NCBI RefSeq assembly: GCF_037325665.1
Contig: NC_090251.1
Coordinates: 30,295,326-30,359,325, forward strand
DNA from: Littorina saxatilis
Lineage: Eukaryota > Mollusca > Gastropoda > Littorinimorpha > Littorinidae
Direction of reading: 5' to 3'
DNA length: 64,000 bases
Made by a program: the position numbers and the translations under genes
Shown: in pieces, positions 1-11,690 of the stretch
How the letters are laid out: each line of letters starts with the position of its first letter
Numbering within the stretch: position 1 is the first letter of the stretch
The notes under the pieces: generated by a model
Databases searched by the model: none
What the model was told of the DNA's origin: nothing
What the model saw: only the letters and a program-made list of their open reading frames with translations

Positions 1-34
1 CCCGCTTTCAGACTTGCTCAGGCTTGTCAAGAAG

Positions 35-91
35 TGAATTGAAGATGGCGGCCGCGTGTCACGTGGCGATAAGGGGAGCCTACCCTGAGGT
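35..91 (+). promoter_or_regulatory. Possible promoter or first coding exon of an unseen gene
   Basis: A short GC-rich block in AT-rich surroundings reads AAGATGGCGGCCGC, which contains the core AAGATGGCGGC of a YY1-type site. An ATG at 45 opens 15 codons (MAAACHVAIRGAYPE) up to a possible GT donor at 90-91. YY1-type sites that include the start codon are known at animal promoters. No downstream exon was found on this strand before DCAF7, so this may be chance, an exon with a very distant partner, or the edge of a neighbouring gene. Confidence 0.2.
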
Positions 92-1689
92 ATCACGTGG
101 TCTAGTGACTGTTTATGTGATTTTTCTTTAGGGGAGTGGCTTCCCTTGTGTTACCAGGGAAGCGTGTTCAACGTTTAAGCACTTAACGGAAGTAAATTGC
201 TATTTATGAGATTTGGGTAAGTATATTAATCAAATGAAAATTTACACTAAAATTTTTGATTAAAGCTGCATCAAAGTAAAAAAATTTTTTTAACAGTTTG
301 TTTGTTGTTTCTCAATTCTGTGATTGTTTGATGATACTCTGATGATATATGTAGTCTTTGGCAAAGCATTCATGCAGACACACTCGTGCAACTACATGTA
401 CACAATGTATGGACGTAAGTTTTTATTTTTTTTCGTTGTACACACATACACACACAAACTGACAAAGCACATAAACATTTAGCGAATGACTATGGCGACT
501 GACTGCAATGAATAGGCATTGATACAGCACTAACATTATGTGGGATGAATGAAAACGATACAAAGCACATGCAACCCAGAAACTGAAAGAAGTGATGATA
601 CGAGATCGGAATGGCATCGATTCATTTCACTTGCACCTTTTGACTAATCATCAAATGATAGGATCAGTACTTTTATCATTATCCTTGCAATGTGTGTCTG
701 AACTGTGAAAGAAATGAATGTTCTCAGAACAAAATCTATCTTTATACTATGCCCTGACAAAAACGCTTTTCCATTATGGGGGAAAAAGCTTTTGATGTCT
801 AGCTTTTACATGACCAGAAACAAATTTTCATTTCTAATTTAGCTTTGATTGAAAACAACTTTTGATCTCAAGCTTGTCTATGATAAGAATGTCTTTTTTT
901 TCAGTGATAAGAATCAAGTTTACTTCTCTAGCTATTGTATGATTAGAAACAACTTTTCCATATAGCTCCAGTAATCACATGAACTCTCCATACATGATTT
1001 CAAAACCTTATTTTCATGCATAAAACAGTTTCTAAAAAGTTGTCATCTCATACCTAATAGAGGAACCATAATGAGTTGCATTGTTGCACGCCAAACATTG
1101 GAAAAGGATGAATCAAACAGAACTCACAAAAATCAGGTGTACGTATATATTTACAAACCACAAGCAAAAAGGTGGGAACATTTCAAAGAAAATTACATCA
1201 AATCATTTGCATGAAAAATGTTATCTGTAGAAAATCAATTATTCAGTTTTATTTCAATGTAGATTATAGGCTCATGTTAATTTCTTTACAACAAACAAAG
1301 GCTACATAATTTACCTTCAGAATATCATCTTGACTGAACAGCCATGTGTTAATTTACCTATCAAGTCTGAAATATATAGCTGCACATGATATGAAAAGAC
1401 GTGAAAAAGTAAAAGGAAATTTCCAAAAGACTTATCTCCCCCTCTCGCACTCACACTCTATACTCCACACTCCTTTCATTCTGACAAATCCCTCCATTAC
1501 GTCAATCAGCAACCGCATACAGCTCTCCACTGGGAGCACAATTTTCACAAATTAATAACTCGCAAAGCAGAAAAACTCCCTATGAAATGAAAACGTACAT
1601 TTACAACGCATTCTCCCGCACACACAAAAAAGACTTGGTTTGTAAAAAATGCCAGAAGCAAACAAAAACCACAATCCATTTACTGCATA
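92..1689. other. AT-rich intergenic stretch, no gene seen
   Basis: No conserved coding segment, tRNA-like head or clear inverted repeat was seen. Open frames here are short and have no splice context or recognisable protein similarity. This may be far 3' flank of DCAF7. Confidence 0.5.
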
Positions 1690-2873
1690 ATGGTCTGGGT
1701 GGCCGAGTGGTAACACACTTGCGAGAGGTTGCGAGTTCGACCCTGGGTTAGGGCGTTAGCAATTTTCTCCCCCCTTTTCTAACCTAGGTGGTGGGTTCAA
1801 TTGCTAGTCTTTCGGATCAGACGATAAACCGAGGTCCCTTCGTGTACACTACATTGGGGTATGCACGTTAAAGATCCCATGATTGACAAAAGGGTCTTTC
1901 CTGGCAAAATTGTATAGCAGGCATGAAAACTGAAAAAAAAAAAAACTGAAAAAAAAATTCGAAGGCGCATAGCGCCAAGTTTCGCAAGCGCAAAGCGCCA
2001 AGACTTCTAGGGGGGTCCGGGGGAAATTTTTTTTTTCAAGGGTGCAATTTGGTGCAATCTGAGCCTTAAAATTGGATTCAAACATGGCCCCAAAATACAT
2101 ACAAAATGAAGCAATCTGGTGCTCATTTGAAAGCAAATCTACTTCTTTTTCAGGCATTAAAAAGGGATTACAACAAGCTGGTATTGTCATGAAATATATA
2201 TCTATATATATATATAGAATTTTATATCACTTTCAGACTACTGGGGGGGGGGGGGGGGTCCAGGGGCATGCTGCCCCGGGAAAAAAATGTCAGTGGGTGC
2301 AAAATAAAGAGAGAGAGAGAGAGAGAGTGTCAACAATCTACGACACGACTGCCAACTAGTCTCGGCCCGCTCAAAAAACAATGACCGAGACTTTCAGTAA
2401 TTCCTTCGCGTGACGTCTAACCCTCTTACGCCATAATGTGATGTCTTCAAATGACGAAATGTTAAAGTTTCTACCACAGACATACACACGCACAAACACA
2501 CGCACAAACACACGCACAAACGCACAGACAGACAAAGTTACGATCGCATAGGCTACACTTCGTGAGCCAAAAAACGGAATCGCACAAATAAATCGGATGG
2601 CCCATTGAAAATAATCGGAAAAGTCGGAAAAAACGGAGATTTTCATCCCTGTATAGGCGTAGATAAAAATGTCCACCAAAATACCCATGTGACTTGGAAT
2701 AATAGGCCGTGAAAGGTGGATGCAGCGCCTATAGGCTGTTGATCTACTGGCCGATGTGAATGCGTGATATATTGTGTTAAAAAATTCCATCTCACATGGC
2801 ATACGCGCTTTGAACTTCGGATAAGGCGCTATATAAATACCCGTTATTATTATTATTATTATTATTATTATAA
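1690..2873 (+). repeat. tRNA-derived SINE, split by a transposon insertion
   Basis: The 5' part (1690-1917) starts with a tRNA-like head, with box A-like TGGCCGAGTGG and box B-like GAGTTCGACCC. A body containing CACGTTAAAGATCCCA follows. The 3' part resumes at about 2652 (GTATAGGCGTAGATAAAAATG) and ends in AGGCGCTATATAAATACCCG plus (TTA)n. A continuous copy lies at 61298-61768 on the opposite strand, showing that the two halves belong together. The 734-bp interruption at 1918-2651 is a later insertion. Confidence 0.7.
1918..2651. mobile_element. Non-autonomous TIR element nested in the SINE
   Basis: The insert begins CAGGCATGAAAACT and ends with the inverse of CAGGGATGAAAATC, an imperfect terminal inverted repeat. 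TATAG is present at both junctions (1913-1917 and 2652-2656) and once in the uninterrupted SINE, so it is a target duplication. The interior has a G-tract, (GA)n and, at about 2344-2565, a reverse-oriented relative of the repeat at 25015-25255. No transposase frame is present. The CAGG-type end is hAT-like, but the family is not proven. Confidence 0.55.
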
Positions 2874-2978
2874 GAAAACATTCACAAAACTTCAGCCATT
2901 CCCTTACACCCCTCCCTTGCAATTTTTGTCCTTCTGCGCCTTGTAAAAGAAAGGATAAACTCGTATACCAGGAGCCGT

Positions 2979-2984
2979 TTTATT
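2979..2984 (-). promoter_or_regulatory. Possible DCAF7 polyadenylation signal
   Basis: TTTATT on the plus strand is AATAAA on the minus strand, about 660 bases past the DCAF7 stop. It is the nearest good candidate noticed, but no downstream element was tested. Confidence 0.2.
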
Positions 2985-3180
2985 TGAAAAACTTGGAAGT
3001 GACTAAACTTTGCAGTTGAGAGTTATCCCCCTTACCAACAATGGTCTTATTTCTAAAACTGTACAAGAATGTATATTGTTATTTTCATGATAATATTCAT
3101 TATTATTATTAGGCCAAAAGAACACAACCCCTGGTCTCAAATCCTCTTCCCCCACCCCATTCACCCCACCCATCAAAAAA

Positions 3181-3660
3181 GTCACCACCCTGGAGTCAAA
3201 AGTTTAGTTGTTCCGTCCAAACTCTCTATGCAGTTATCGTAACAGTTGTAAAAAAGAGACCACATAGTTCCAAATCATCTCGACCCCCTTCCCCCCATTC
3301 AATAAAGTAATTGTTCACGATAAAAAAAAAGTGTCATTGTCGTGTCTAGACCCTGAGGATCTCTATGCAGTTGTTGCAACAGTTGTAAACAAATCGACCA
3401 CATAGTTCCATATCATCTCGACTACCCTACCCCACCCCCCCCCCCCCCCCCCCAATAAAGTAACTGTTCGTGACTAAAGAAAGAAAAAAGTGTCATTGTT
3501 GTGTCAGATCCTAAGGATCTCCCTGCAGTTGCAAAAAATTGACCACATAGTCCCAAATCATCTTGACCCCCCCCCCCCCCCCATTCCCTATCATACCCCT
3601 CCCCCCCCCCCCCCCCCCCCCATACACACAAAGTGTCATTGTTGCATCTAGACCCTGAGG
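3181..3660 (-). repeat. Tandem repeat of the DCAF7 stop region and 3' UTR
   Basis: Units of about 142-158 bp start near 3181, 3331, 3489 and 3631 on the plus strand. Each carries a version of GTGTCATTGTTGTGTCTAGA then GGATCTCCATGCAGTTG, and the downstream units add CCACATAGTTCCAAATCATC and a long C tract. The unit at 3631 is the genuine end of the DCAF7 reading frame. The others are partial copies of its last codons and stop, lying in the 3' UTR. The copy at 3331 still reads NNCIEILRV-stop and that at 3489 reads NCREILRI-stop. The oldest copy, at 3181, is much degraded. Confidence 0.8.
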
Positions 3661-6600
3661 ATCTCCATGCAGTTGTTGTAGCAGATGGAGATCCAGTCGG
3701 GTTGTGTCGACGACCACTGGATCTGGTTGATCTCCCCGCCCGCTGTGTAGGCCAGGATTGGATCCTCTATAGCTCGAGGCATCTGCTGGATGTCCCATAT
3801 TAAGGCCTGATGGTCGTCACCTTGAACAAGACAGTTAGATTATTTACATTTGTTACTCACAATAAGGCTGTCCTGAGTTGTTCAAAACTTGTCAAATGCA
3901 AAGAAAAATCTGGATTACAATGTATTAATTATTGTAGTAGAGCATGCGATTAAAGTTACAAACGGAAGAGTGCCTGCCACCTTCTGTTTGATTGGCTATA
4001 TGAGAAGATTTGCTAAAATGTCCCTTTCTGAATTTTGCTTAGACATGGCATTTAAACAAACGCAGCTAAAATGTTCCTTCTCGTGTCACTGTCAGTGTGA
4101 TAAGATTCATCACATAGCACAGTTTGACATTTCACACACACAAACTTTACCAAACTTTGCAAGACATTCACAGACAAATGCAATAAATAAAGAGAGAGAG
4201 AGAAAAACAAAAAGAAGAAATCGGGATGAAAATAAGCAGACTAAGCAGACTAACCAGCAGTGCAGATATGGCAGCTTGAATGAGGAGCCCAGCCAATACC
4301 ATTGACACAGGCTCTATGATTGTTCAGTCTCGCCACAGGTGTGCACGGCACTCGCACATCCAGAATGATCACCTGGAACGAGTTTGGAGACAAAATTGTT
4401 TCATCTCATCATGGAAAGCATGCAAATCACACACAGACAGGTTGATGAGTACATCAGACACGCACCTTGCTCAATCACACATGGTATAGTGATATACACA
4501 CACATCTTTGCACATGCAATTGAGTCCATGTGGCTATGGCAGAAGCCAGCATTCTGGCAATTTCTTTAGTGTTCTGGCAAGCAGTCACGAGCTTTCCACA
4601 AGAAATTAAATGTCTTAACCAAGAAAGAGCAACAATCAACCCAGGCGCCAACTATTTCTAGGCAGCATTTTTATGCACCATGACACCCCCAGATCCCCCC
4701 GCGGGTTAGGGGGAAGAATTTACCCGATGCTCCCCAGCATGTCGTAAGAGGCGACTAACGGATTCTGTTTCTCCTTTTACCCTTGTTAAGTGTTTCTTGT
4801 ATAGAATATAGTCAATGTTTGTAAAGATTTTAGTCAAGCAGTATGTAAGAAATGTGAAGTCCTTTGTACTGGAAACTTGCATTCTCCCAGTAAGGTCATA
4901 TATTGTACTACGTTGCAAGCCCCTGGAGCCATTTTTTGATTAGTGCTTTTGTGAACAAGAAACAATTAACAAGTGGCTCTATCCCATCCTCCCCCTTTCC
5001 CCGTCGCGATATAACCTTGAACGGTTGAAAACGACGTTAAACACCAAATAAAGAAAGAAAGACACCCCCAGATGTCATCTAAAACAGTGGGGTGTTTTTT
5101 TTGGTTGTGGGTTCTTTTTGCATCAATACTCACTTCAGAGGCGTCCATGGCCATGGTAGAAAGGTAGTTTGGATCCTGCTTGTTCCAGGCCAGCCTCAGC
5201 AGTGGTACGTGGGTAGGATCCTCATAAATGATAGTGGAGTGTTCCAGGTGACGGAGGTCAAACATTCGAACTGAGCCATCAGCGCCTGAAAGAAATTATG
5301 CATGAAGTGTAATTAATACATCAGACATTCAAAAACAAAAAAACGTAACGCAACGTTTTGTCACAATTAAACATTCCTATAACAATTTAACATACCTTTC
5401 TTGGTTTTTGATTTTAATACATCAGACAATTATTCTAAAGCCAGTCATGAATATTATCTGTCAAACAAACCATTCTTAGTGCACATAATACACCAAAGTA
5501 AAGAAAAGACACCGAGGTACTGAACTGAGAAAGAAAAAAAAACAAGAAGGGAAATTGTGTTCTATTTTGTGAGATTTAGACACTTGGGAGAAATGGTAAT
5601 TCAGCCGAACTATACCATCAATGAATACTAAGAGAACCAGCAATGACTAGAAAAACACACACGCCAAACAAAAATGACACCAGGTTATACTCCATCGATT
5701 ACAAACTGCAATTCCTCTAGCTACCGCACCATCTACTCACCGCATCCACCCCCCCTCCCCACCTTTAAAATGTTATTGAAGTTGATTCAAACACTAGCCC
5801 TTACCAACACTGGCAAACATGTCGCGGCCTCCTCCCGCCCGACTGAAGGCAATGTCGTAGACTTCCTTGTCGTGGGCGATCAGCTGTGTCTTCACATGGC
5901 CCGACACCATGTTCACCCGTCCCAGTACTTGGCCTGTCTGTTTTAAACGAAAACAACCCACTCACATTCATGCATAAAAAAAAATTAAAAAAAAAATAAA
6001 ACATAAATAAAAAGTTCTGCAAAATATGATTAGAGTGTATAGATCAGTTGACTTATGTTGGGTTGCAAGTCGAAAAATATGTTTTCAATGAAAAAATAGG
6101 CGTAGAAAAAAAAAAAGTCATTCAACGTAAATAAAAACTTCAGCAAAATATTATCAGAGTGTAAAGCTCAGTTGACATAATATGTTGGGTTGCAAGTCGA
6201 AAAATACTTGTATGTGTGAAATGAGTATGGATTTATTTTTCAAATTAGAACAAATACTGTTGGTGTAACACAAATACTGTCTGTCTCTCATTGTGCCATC
6301 TAGCAAGGGTGTCTGTCTCAACCATGTGTACAGGAAGCACATGTCAATATTTGTCTGAGCAAAAGCAAGGCTACTCGCTCTTTCACAACCTATACAAACC
6401 CGACAGAAATATTTTGGAAAATCATCTATTGTGCAAGCACAGACAAGAAAAAAAAAATCTTCAAATCACAATAAAATAGCATACCTCCAGGCCCCAAATT
6501 GTGCAGGTTGTGTCGATGGAAGATGTGCCAAGCAAGTTAGGATCCACCTCGTTCCAGTCAAAGGAGGTCAACGGGGCACAGAAATCTGAATTTTTATTCT

Positions 6601-7224
6601 GGAAAAAAAAAAAGAGCAAAATTCAGTAAGAGGCTACTCAAAATGAAGAAAATAATAACAACAAAAACACCCAGTAAGGCAGCCTGAAACTTCCGATGCC
6701 ACCAAGTATGTAGCAGAAAAGGTTACCAAACCGATTTTCATACCAATTCTGAATGTACGTTTGTTTGTTTGTTTGTTTGTTTGTTTAACGCCCAGCCGAC
6801 CACGAAGTGCCATATCAGGGCGGTGTTGCTTTGACATATAACGTGCGCCTCACACAAGACAGAAGTCGCAGCACAGGCTTCGTGTCTCACCCAGTCACAT
6901 TATTCTGACACCGGACCAACCAGTCCTAGCACTAACCCCATAATGCCAGACGCCAGGCGGAGCAGCCACTAGATTGCCAATTTTAAAGTCTTAGGTATGA
7001 CCCGGCCGGGGTTCGAACCCACGACCTCCCGATCACGGGGCGGACGCCTTACCACTAGGCCAACCGTGCCGGTCTGAATGTACGTTATATAAGGTTAACT
7101 TAAACACAAGAAAATGTAACCCTGCCTTGCACTTCCAGTACATTAATGTTCATCGATTCATGACTGCATAATTGTTTTATTTGACTCAATATTTGTTTTC
7201 CAATTCCACCTCCATGTATTTTCA

Positions 7225-7270
<46 letters not shown>

Positions 7271-8702
7271 TGAGATGCACAAAGACAGACAGACTGATAG
7301 ACAAAGACAGCAACATGGGATTATGCATCAAAACTGATATAAATACAAGCTCTCCCACAAAAAAAGGGAAACAATCTTGCAGCTCGCCCTTAACTCACAT
7401 TGTTGAGCAAGCACTCGAGCCTTGTTTCAGAGTCGCCCACTCTCCAGACTCGCAAGTAGTCACCACTCGTGGCCATCAGATCCGGAAATACTCCTTTCTG
7501 CAAGAAAAAACAACAACATAGTGTTGCTAAATAAATAATAATAATAATAATAATGGACATTTATATAGCGCTTCTCCACAGCTCGAAGCGCTTTACAAGT
7601 TCAATTTACAAGTTCAATCAAAAACACAACACGATATATACAACTAATACAATTTGTCTCAGATAAAAAGGAAAATACTCATCAAAGAGCACATTATATA
7701 CATGCTTCCATAAAATACAAAGATTCACATTTTTTCGCAGCGCCGTCAGCGTCTGATTCAACCCTTTCCATTTCCATTTCACCACAAGGACATAGACTAA
7801 TCATATTTCAAAGGTAAACCAAACCATAAACTTGATTAACTTTTGCTCATGATTAGACCAGGCTATTCAACTTCTCCAACATTTGTTCACATTTTCTCCA
7901 AAGGAAAACTCAGAAAATATATATCTAAAACAGTAAAACATGTTTTTGGCAGACTAAAACAGTATACTTCACTCACTGAATCTGGAATCCACATGATTTT
8001 TGTGGTTGGATACGGATGGTCGAAGGTGCTCTTGGATGTAAACTCTGCACTTTCTTCATCGAGAGATACAATCTGAACCTGTAAAAGAAATGTAAAAGTA
8101 AATGAAGATCACTAAATCAAAATGTGCAGGACTCCAGCAAAACTGCCTATATTTTACAGAAAGAACTAAAAATGTGTACAAGACAGCAATACACAAAGTG
8201 ATTATCTGAGTAACCACAATACAAAACCGGATGTGTTAACTCAAGTTAATTGTTGGCTAGCACTAAACAAACATATGTTACCTGTAAAGAAATGTTTTCA
8301 AACCCTTCTGCCTTGCTCTCGCACTTTAAAAATGCACCAAGCAAACCTGTCTGTGCTTAAAAGATGTGCTGAAAAGCGGCACATAGACAGGTCACCTTCA
8401 AAGTTTCAAATCATTTCTGAACAAAACATTACCCCGTAAAATTGTAATGTACGTTGTCCATGGATCTAGCCCATGCATTCATTTGTGCTTTAGATGTACT
8501 GCATTTGCTACACATATATGTCAAAGATAGCACTCCATCAAAATCAACAAACCTTGTTGTTGTATTCTTCTACAAAGCTTCCGAGGGCAAGACGGAAGCG
8601 TTTGTCTGGCCGAATGCTCCAGTTCATACTGTACACCGTCCATGGTGCCTCGTACTTGTAGATTTCTTTTCTCTTGGCTGGAGCAGCTGTGTGACCAGCC
8701 AT
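3648..8702 (-). CDS. DCAF7: DCAF7 (WDR68/HAN11) WD40-repeat protein, complete, 8 coding exons
   Basis: A WD40 beta-propeller scaffold. The family binds DYRK1A/DYRK1B and HIPK2 and acts as a CUL4-DDB1 adaptor in nucleus and cytoplasm. Coding exons in transcript order are 8553-8702, 7977-8078, 7399-7497, 6485-6598, 5805-5937, 5134-5285, 4255-4372 and 3648-3820. All have AG/GT borders and sum to 1041 nt, giving 346 aa against 342 in human. Nearly invariant stretches include [70 protein letters not shown] and the C-terminus [12 protein letters not shown]. Only the first residues (MAGHTAAPA, human MSLHG) and scattered positions differ. The start at 8702 matches the family N-terminus and no longer conserved start exists. 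Introns hold SINEs at 4695 and 6761. The gene is divergent from PAXIP1 and looks intact. Confidence 0.96.
4695..5060 (+). repeat. SINE-like element with AAATAAAGAAAG tail (family E)
   Basis: It lies in the DCAF7 intron between 4372 and 5134, opposite to the gene. It is flanked by a perfect 13-bp duplication GACACCCCCAGAT (4682-4694 and 5061-5073). It starts in GCGGGTTAGGGGGAAG, contains GTCGTAAGAGGCGACTAACG and ends AAACACCAAATAAAG plus (GAAA)n. Relatives lie at 21515-21922 (minus) and 40443-40553 (plus, 5' truncated). The perfect duplication points to a fairly recent retroposition. Confidence 0.8.
6340..6440. repeat. Half copy of an inverted-repeat MITE
   Basis: The segment around CACAACCTATACAAACCCGA, then an AAATCATCTATTGTGCA-like end, matches one arm of the fold-back element at 24495-24755. 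The second arm is not seen. It lies in a DCAF7 intron just upstream of the exon at 6485. Confidence 0.35.
6761..7072 (-). repeat. tRNA-derived SINE (family D) with perfect 13-bp target duplication
   Basis: On the minus strand it begins with a tRNA-like head (GGCACGGTTGGCCTAGTGG, then GGGTTCGAACCCCGGCC) and ends GGCGTTAAACAAACAAACAA. TCTGAATGTACGT flanks both sides (6748-6760 and 7073-7085). It sits in the DCAF7 intron between the exons at 6485 and 7399, in the same orientation as the gene. Other copies are at 23458-23764 and about 48588-49330. Confidence 0.88.
7229..7267. repeat. (GA)n microsatellite
   Basis: About 20 GA units in a DCAF7 intron. The Ser/Leu-rich open frames across it are simple-sequence artefacts. 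Confidence 0.8.
7530..7605 (-). repeat. 3' tail of a retroposon with TATATAGCGC motif
   Basis: On the minus strand it reads AAGCGCTTCGAGCTGTGGAG, then AAGCGCTATATAAATGTCC and (ATT)n. This tail type recurs at 2840, 12488, 16720, 46861 and 53893. It is likely a LINE-derived 3' end shared by several retroposons. Confidence 0.45.
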
Positions 8703-8723
8703 CCTGCCTTCTTTTAACGACTG
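8703..8723 (-). other. Probable 5' UTR splice acceptor of DCAF7
   Basis: On the minus strand CCTTTTTTTCAG ends at 8722, followed by TCGTTAAAAGAAGGCAGG and the ATG. This is a strong pyrimidine tract and acceptor, so the true 5' UTR exon and promoter probably lie upstream. No such exon could be identified between here and 13430. Confidence 0.4.
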
Positions 8724-8767
8724 AAAAAAAGGACATGAAAGCATGTACGTATAAGTTACAGCTCCGT

Positions 8768-9124
8768 CCATCCATGGTATCGCGTGATATTTTGTCGAGA
8801 CTGGGTCAATGAATATGATGACGTCACTTGAGGCTCTGCCGAGAGTGACGTCATTATATTCTTTCACCCCGTCGAGACAAAATATCACGCTATGCCATGA
8901 ATGAATCTGAGCTGTAAAGTATATATGGCATGACCGAAGTAAGGAGAATTTGTCATGGGATGTGGAAACAAAGCATGGGAAATTCACCATGGGCAGAATA
9001 ATCAACGCAAGCCTAGAAGTTGTAGAACTATATTTTGTTTCAGTCTTGGCAAGGTCAGTTTTGGCCGGAAAAGACATCATGAATTCATTCACCCTGCCGA
9101 GACAAAATACCAATTCCATGGATG
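8768..9124. repeat. Inverted-repeat element upstream of DCAF7
   Basis: An arm starting at 8768 (CCATGGTATCGCGTGATA, then GACGTCACTT) recurs inverted at about 8838-8898. A more diverged inverted copy ends at 9124 (GAGACAAAATACCAATTCC). This is either a fold-back transposon with three arms or two nested MITEs. It carries no coding frame. If the DCAF7 promoter is close, the element lies within it. Confidence 0.55.
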
Positions 9125-11180
9125 AAAACGTATCCCGTGACGCATCAAAGCTAAATTTTGTTTTGAAATGTCTTCACAACGTACAGGTAATTTATAACGG
9201 CATAATCGTCATCACAAGACAGGAAAAACGCATACTTTGTTTGTCGTCTGCTACAAATCTAGTCTTGTTGGTTGACGGAGTGACCAAAAGCTTCAATCGT
9301 ACCTTCATCAACCAGAATAAATGCTCAGTCCGTTGTCATTTCGCAACTGAACATTGGTTTTTTTCTTTAACTTTTTGGTTAACATTGAAACGGCAACCCA
9401 AAAGAGTGTTTCAGCTGTTTTAAGACACAGGCTCAGCTACTTCTTTTAAGTTGCTTTTCAGTCTAAAATGACACCGGAAGCGAAAAAATTGTCGCGCATA
9501 CTGTCACAAAAAGACGTCATGACAAAGTTACACGCAAAACGAAAGAGACTTTGATGTCATTTACTTTTGTTCTGACTTTTCCGTCTGTTCCTAGCTTGTC
9601 AGTGAAGACTTGACGCGAGTAAGCTTACCCAAAACGTCTTTTAGTTCTCTGTTCGCATTGCAGCTGTGAAATAATCAGTCTTGTGTCTCGGTCGTGTAGG
9701 TACAGAGTTTGCTTCTGCAATCGTTGTGTTCGTGTTGATGACGGCTTCGTAAGACAAATCAGCGAATCTATCATGTAGAAGACATTTCTGCACAAAACAC
9801 CGAACCCAACTGTATTGATGCGTTTGCAATTTTCTGAAGAAATAAACTGCATGTGGTTAATTTCATACGTTTAATGCTTGTCGAAACGACCCATAAGGCT
9901 TTTGAATAAAAGATTTCACGCATTGCTTGGCCATCTGATCACAGATGAGGTCGCAGTTTGTAGGTTGAATCTATGAATCGGCCAGAGATAGATCTGCATT
10001 TCTGGTACGACCTTCCAGATTAACAACAGCGGGTTCATGGTCGGAATCAAGAGGTCAAATTTGCGTGGCTCCCAATCATTTCATAAAAGATTTCCTTTTT
10101 CTTGTTTCTGCAAGTTATTTTGCCTAGGTCATGGCCGAACTTTAGGCCTACGGAGAAATATCGCTGGATATTTTCTCACTAGAATAACAGAGACAAAGAA
10201 GGGAAGTCATGCTATGTTAGTAATTACAAACCACAAAGGGAAGTAAGTGCTATGTGACTAAATACAGTCAACCCTATGTAGAGTGACCATTAAAATAATC
10301 AACACTGGTGCGAGTTATACAGAACAAGAACCCTGGTACACGAGAGAATAATAATAGAGAGCACTGAAATAAACAAACGGCTTTTATCCTTATTTAATTT
10401 CAAGCCTGTACAAAAGTGGAAGAACCGAGAGTTCAGAATGGAACTTGCACGGATTTGAGGAAGAGCTTAGAACTGTTGTTCATCAAAACATGTTTGACAC
10501 ACTTTCACCAATGATTTTGACCAGTCTGTTATTATCTTTTGCACCTACGAATCGAGATTGAGTAGTATTTACGTTCAGAAACAATGGAAGGGACGATTTG
10601 CCTCGATAATTGCTTGAAATTACAGCGCAAGCACCTTCTCGCAATCTCAGACACAGAGAAAACACTGGACTCTACTCTCTAGTCTAGATGATGGATCACA
10701 GTGTCTTCATTTTCTAACGTGTCATCTTGTGAATTACAAACTCATCTTTTTTTGATATTAAGTAGCTACATTGAAACAATCCTCGCACACATATAAATCT
10801 TCATAAATAATTGATCAAGAGTGAAAAGCACGATCTTTTTTAAGTAAATAAACATGATCTACCTCCAGCGCAGCAAATTTATCGTCCACCACAGAACGAT
10901 TGTTGGAAATGTATTGCGACAATGCAGACAGAGAAATAATTATGACGGTTTTCACAGTAGGTTGAAGGAGTTGATTTACACTTACTAAAATATGAACTAT
11001 CTGAATGTTTGGGGTATCATTTCTTGATTTATCCACTAATGTGTAAATTAATGCGACTTGCCGCAATCGGTATGTTGTAGACTTGGTGAGCCAAGAGTTA
11101 AATGTACGTGGCCGAACGGGTAAAGATTACTCCCCGTACTGTGCGCTCTGCCCCTTTCTTTGCTTTTGCAGTGTGTGTGT
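9125..11180. other. Intergenic stretch between DCAF7 and PAXIP1, no gene seen
   Basis: No conserved coding segment is visible. It holds short AT-rich runs. The unseen 5' UTR exon of DCAF7 may lie here. Confidence 0.4.
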
Positions 11181-11181
11181 G

Positions 11182-11588
11182 CAGGGCCGGACCAAGTTCG
11201 TTTGATGGAGGGGGGGGGGGGGGGGTCCAACTGAAGGCAGGGGTCCAGGGGCCGCCGAGGCACCGGTGGGGTGCAGGGGCAACACCCCGCTGGGGGGTCT
11301 GGGGGGCAAAGCCTCCCAGAAGCTGAGAAAATTTTGCATTTTTGAGGTCATTTTTTGGTCTTTCCTTGCAACTGGGAATCAAAATTACACATTTTCAACA
11401 GTAACAAAATACTTCAGATATTCATTTATCATAGTGGTTCAGTGGAATAATCCCAAAGACATATATGCCTAGTAAATAAGTCTGATGATATTTTTTTTCT
11501 TTTCTCTGAGAGGTACATCGGATGGCCGGGGGGGGGGGGGGGGGGGGGGTCCGAAACCCAGGAACCCCCCCCCCCCAGATCCGGCCCT

Positions 11589-11589
<1 letters not shown>
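11182..11589. mobile_element. hAT-like MITE inserted in a GT repeat
   Basis: It starts CAGGGCCGGACC and ends TCCGGCCCTG, a terminal inverted repeat of about ten bases. Both sides are GTGTGTGTG, consistent with an 8-bp duplication inside a microsatellite. The interior has two long G tracts and a C tract and no transposase. The CAGGG start and the flank length suggest hAT, but simple-sequence flanks make the duplication ambiguous. Confidence 0.5.
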
Positions 11590-11626
<37 letters not shown>

Positions 11627-11690
11627 TGTGTGCGTATGTGTGTGTGTGTGCGTATGTGTGTGTATGTGTGTTTGTGTGTGTGTGTGTGTT
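11590..11690. repeat. (TG)n microsatellite
   Basis: About 100 bp of TG with a few interruptions, continuing the GT tract into which the preceding element is inserted. Val/Cys open frames here are artefacts. Confidence 0.8.

Noticed and set aside
2371-2922. 183-codon frame on the minus strand
   Set aside because: It spans the border of a SINE and a nested transposon and includes simple repeats. No conserved domain.
6761-7072. Functional tRNA gene
   Set aside because: The tRNA-like head is followed by a SINE body, tail and target duplication. The same holds for the heads at 1690, 12069, 18532, 23458, 29097, 38703 and 61298.
8544-9119. 191-codon frame extending DCAF7 upstream
   Set aside because: It reads through the 5' acceptor at 8722 into an inverted-repeat element. 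Only the first-exon part is conserved.
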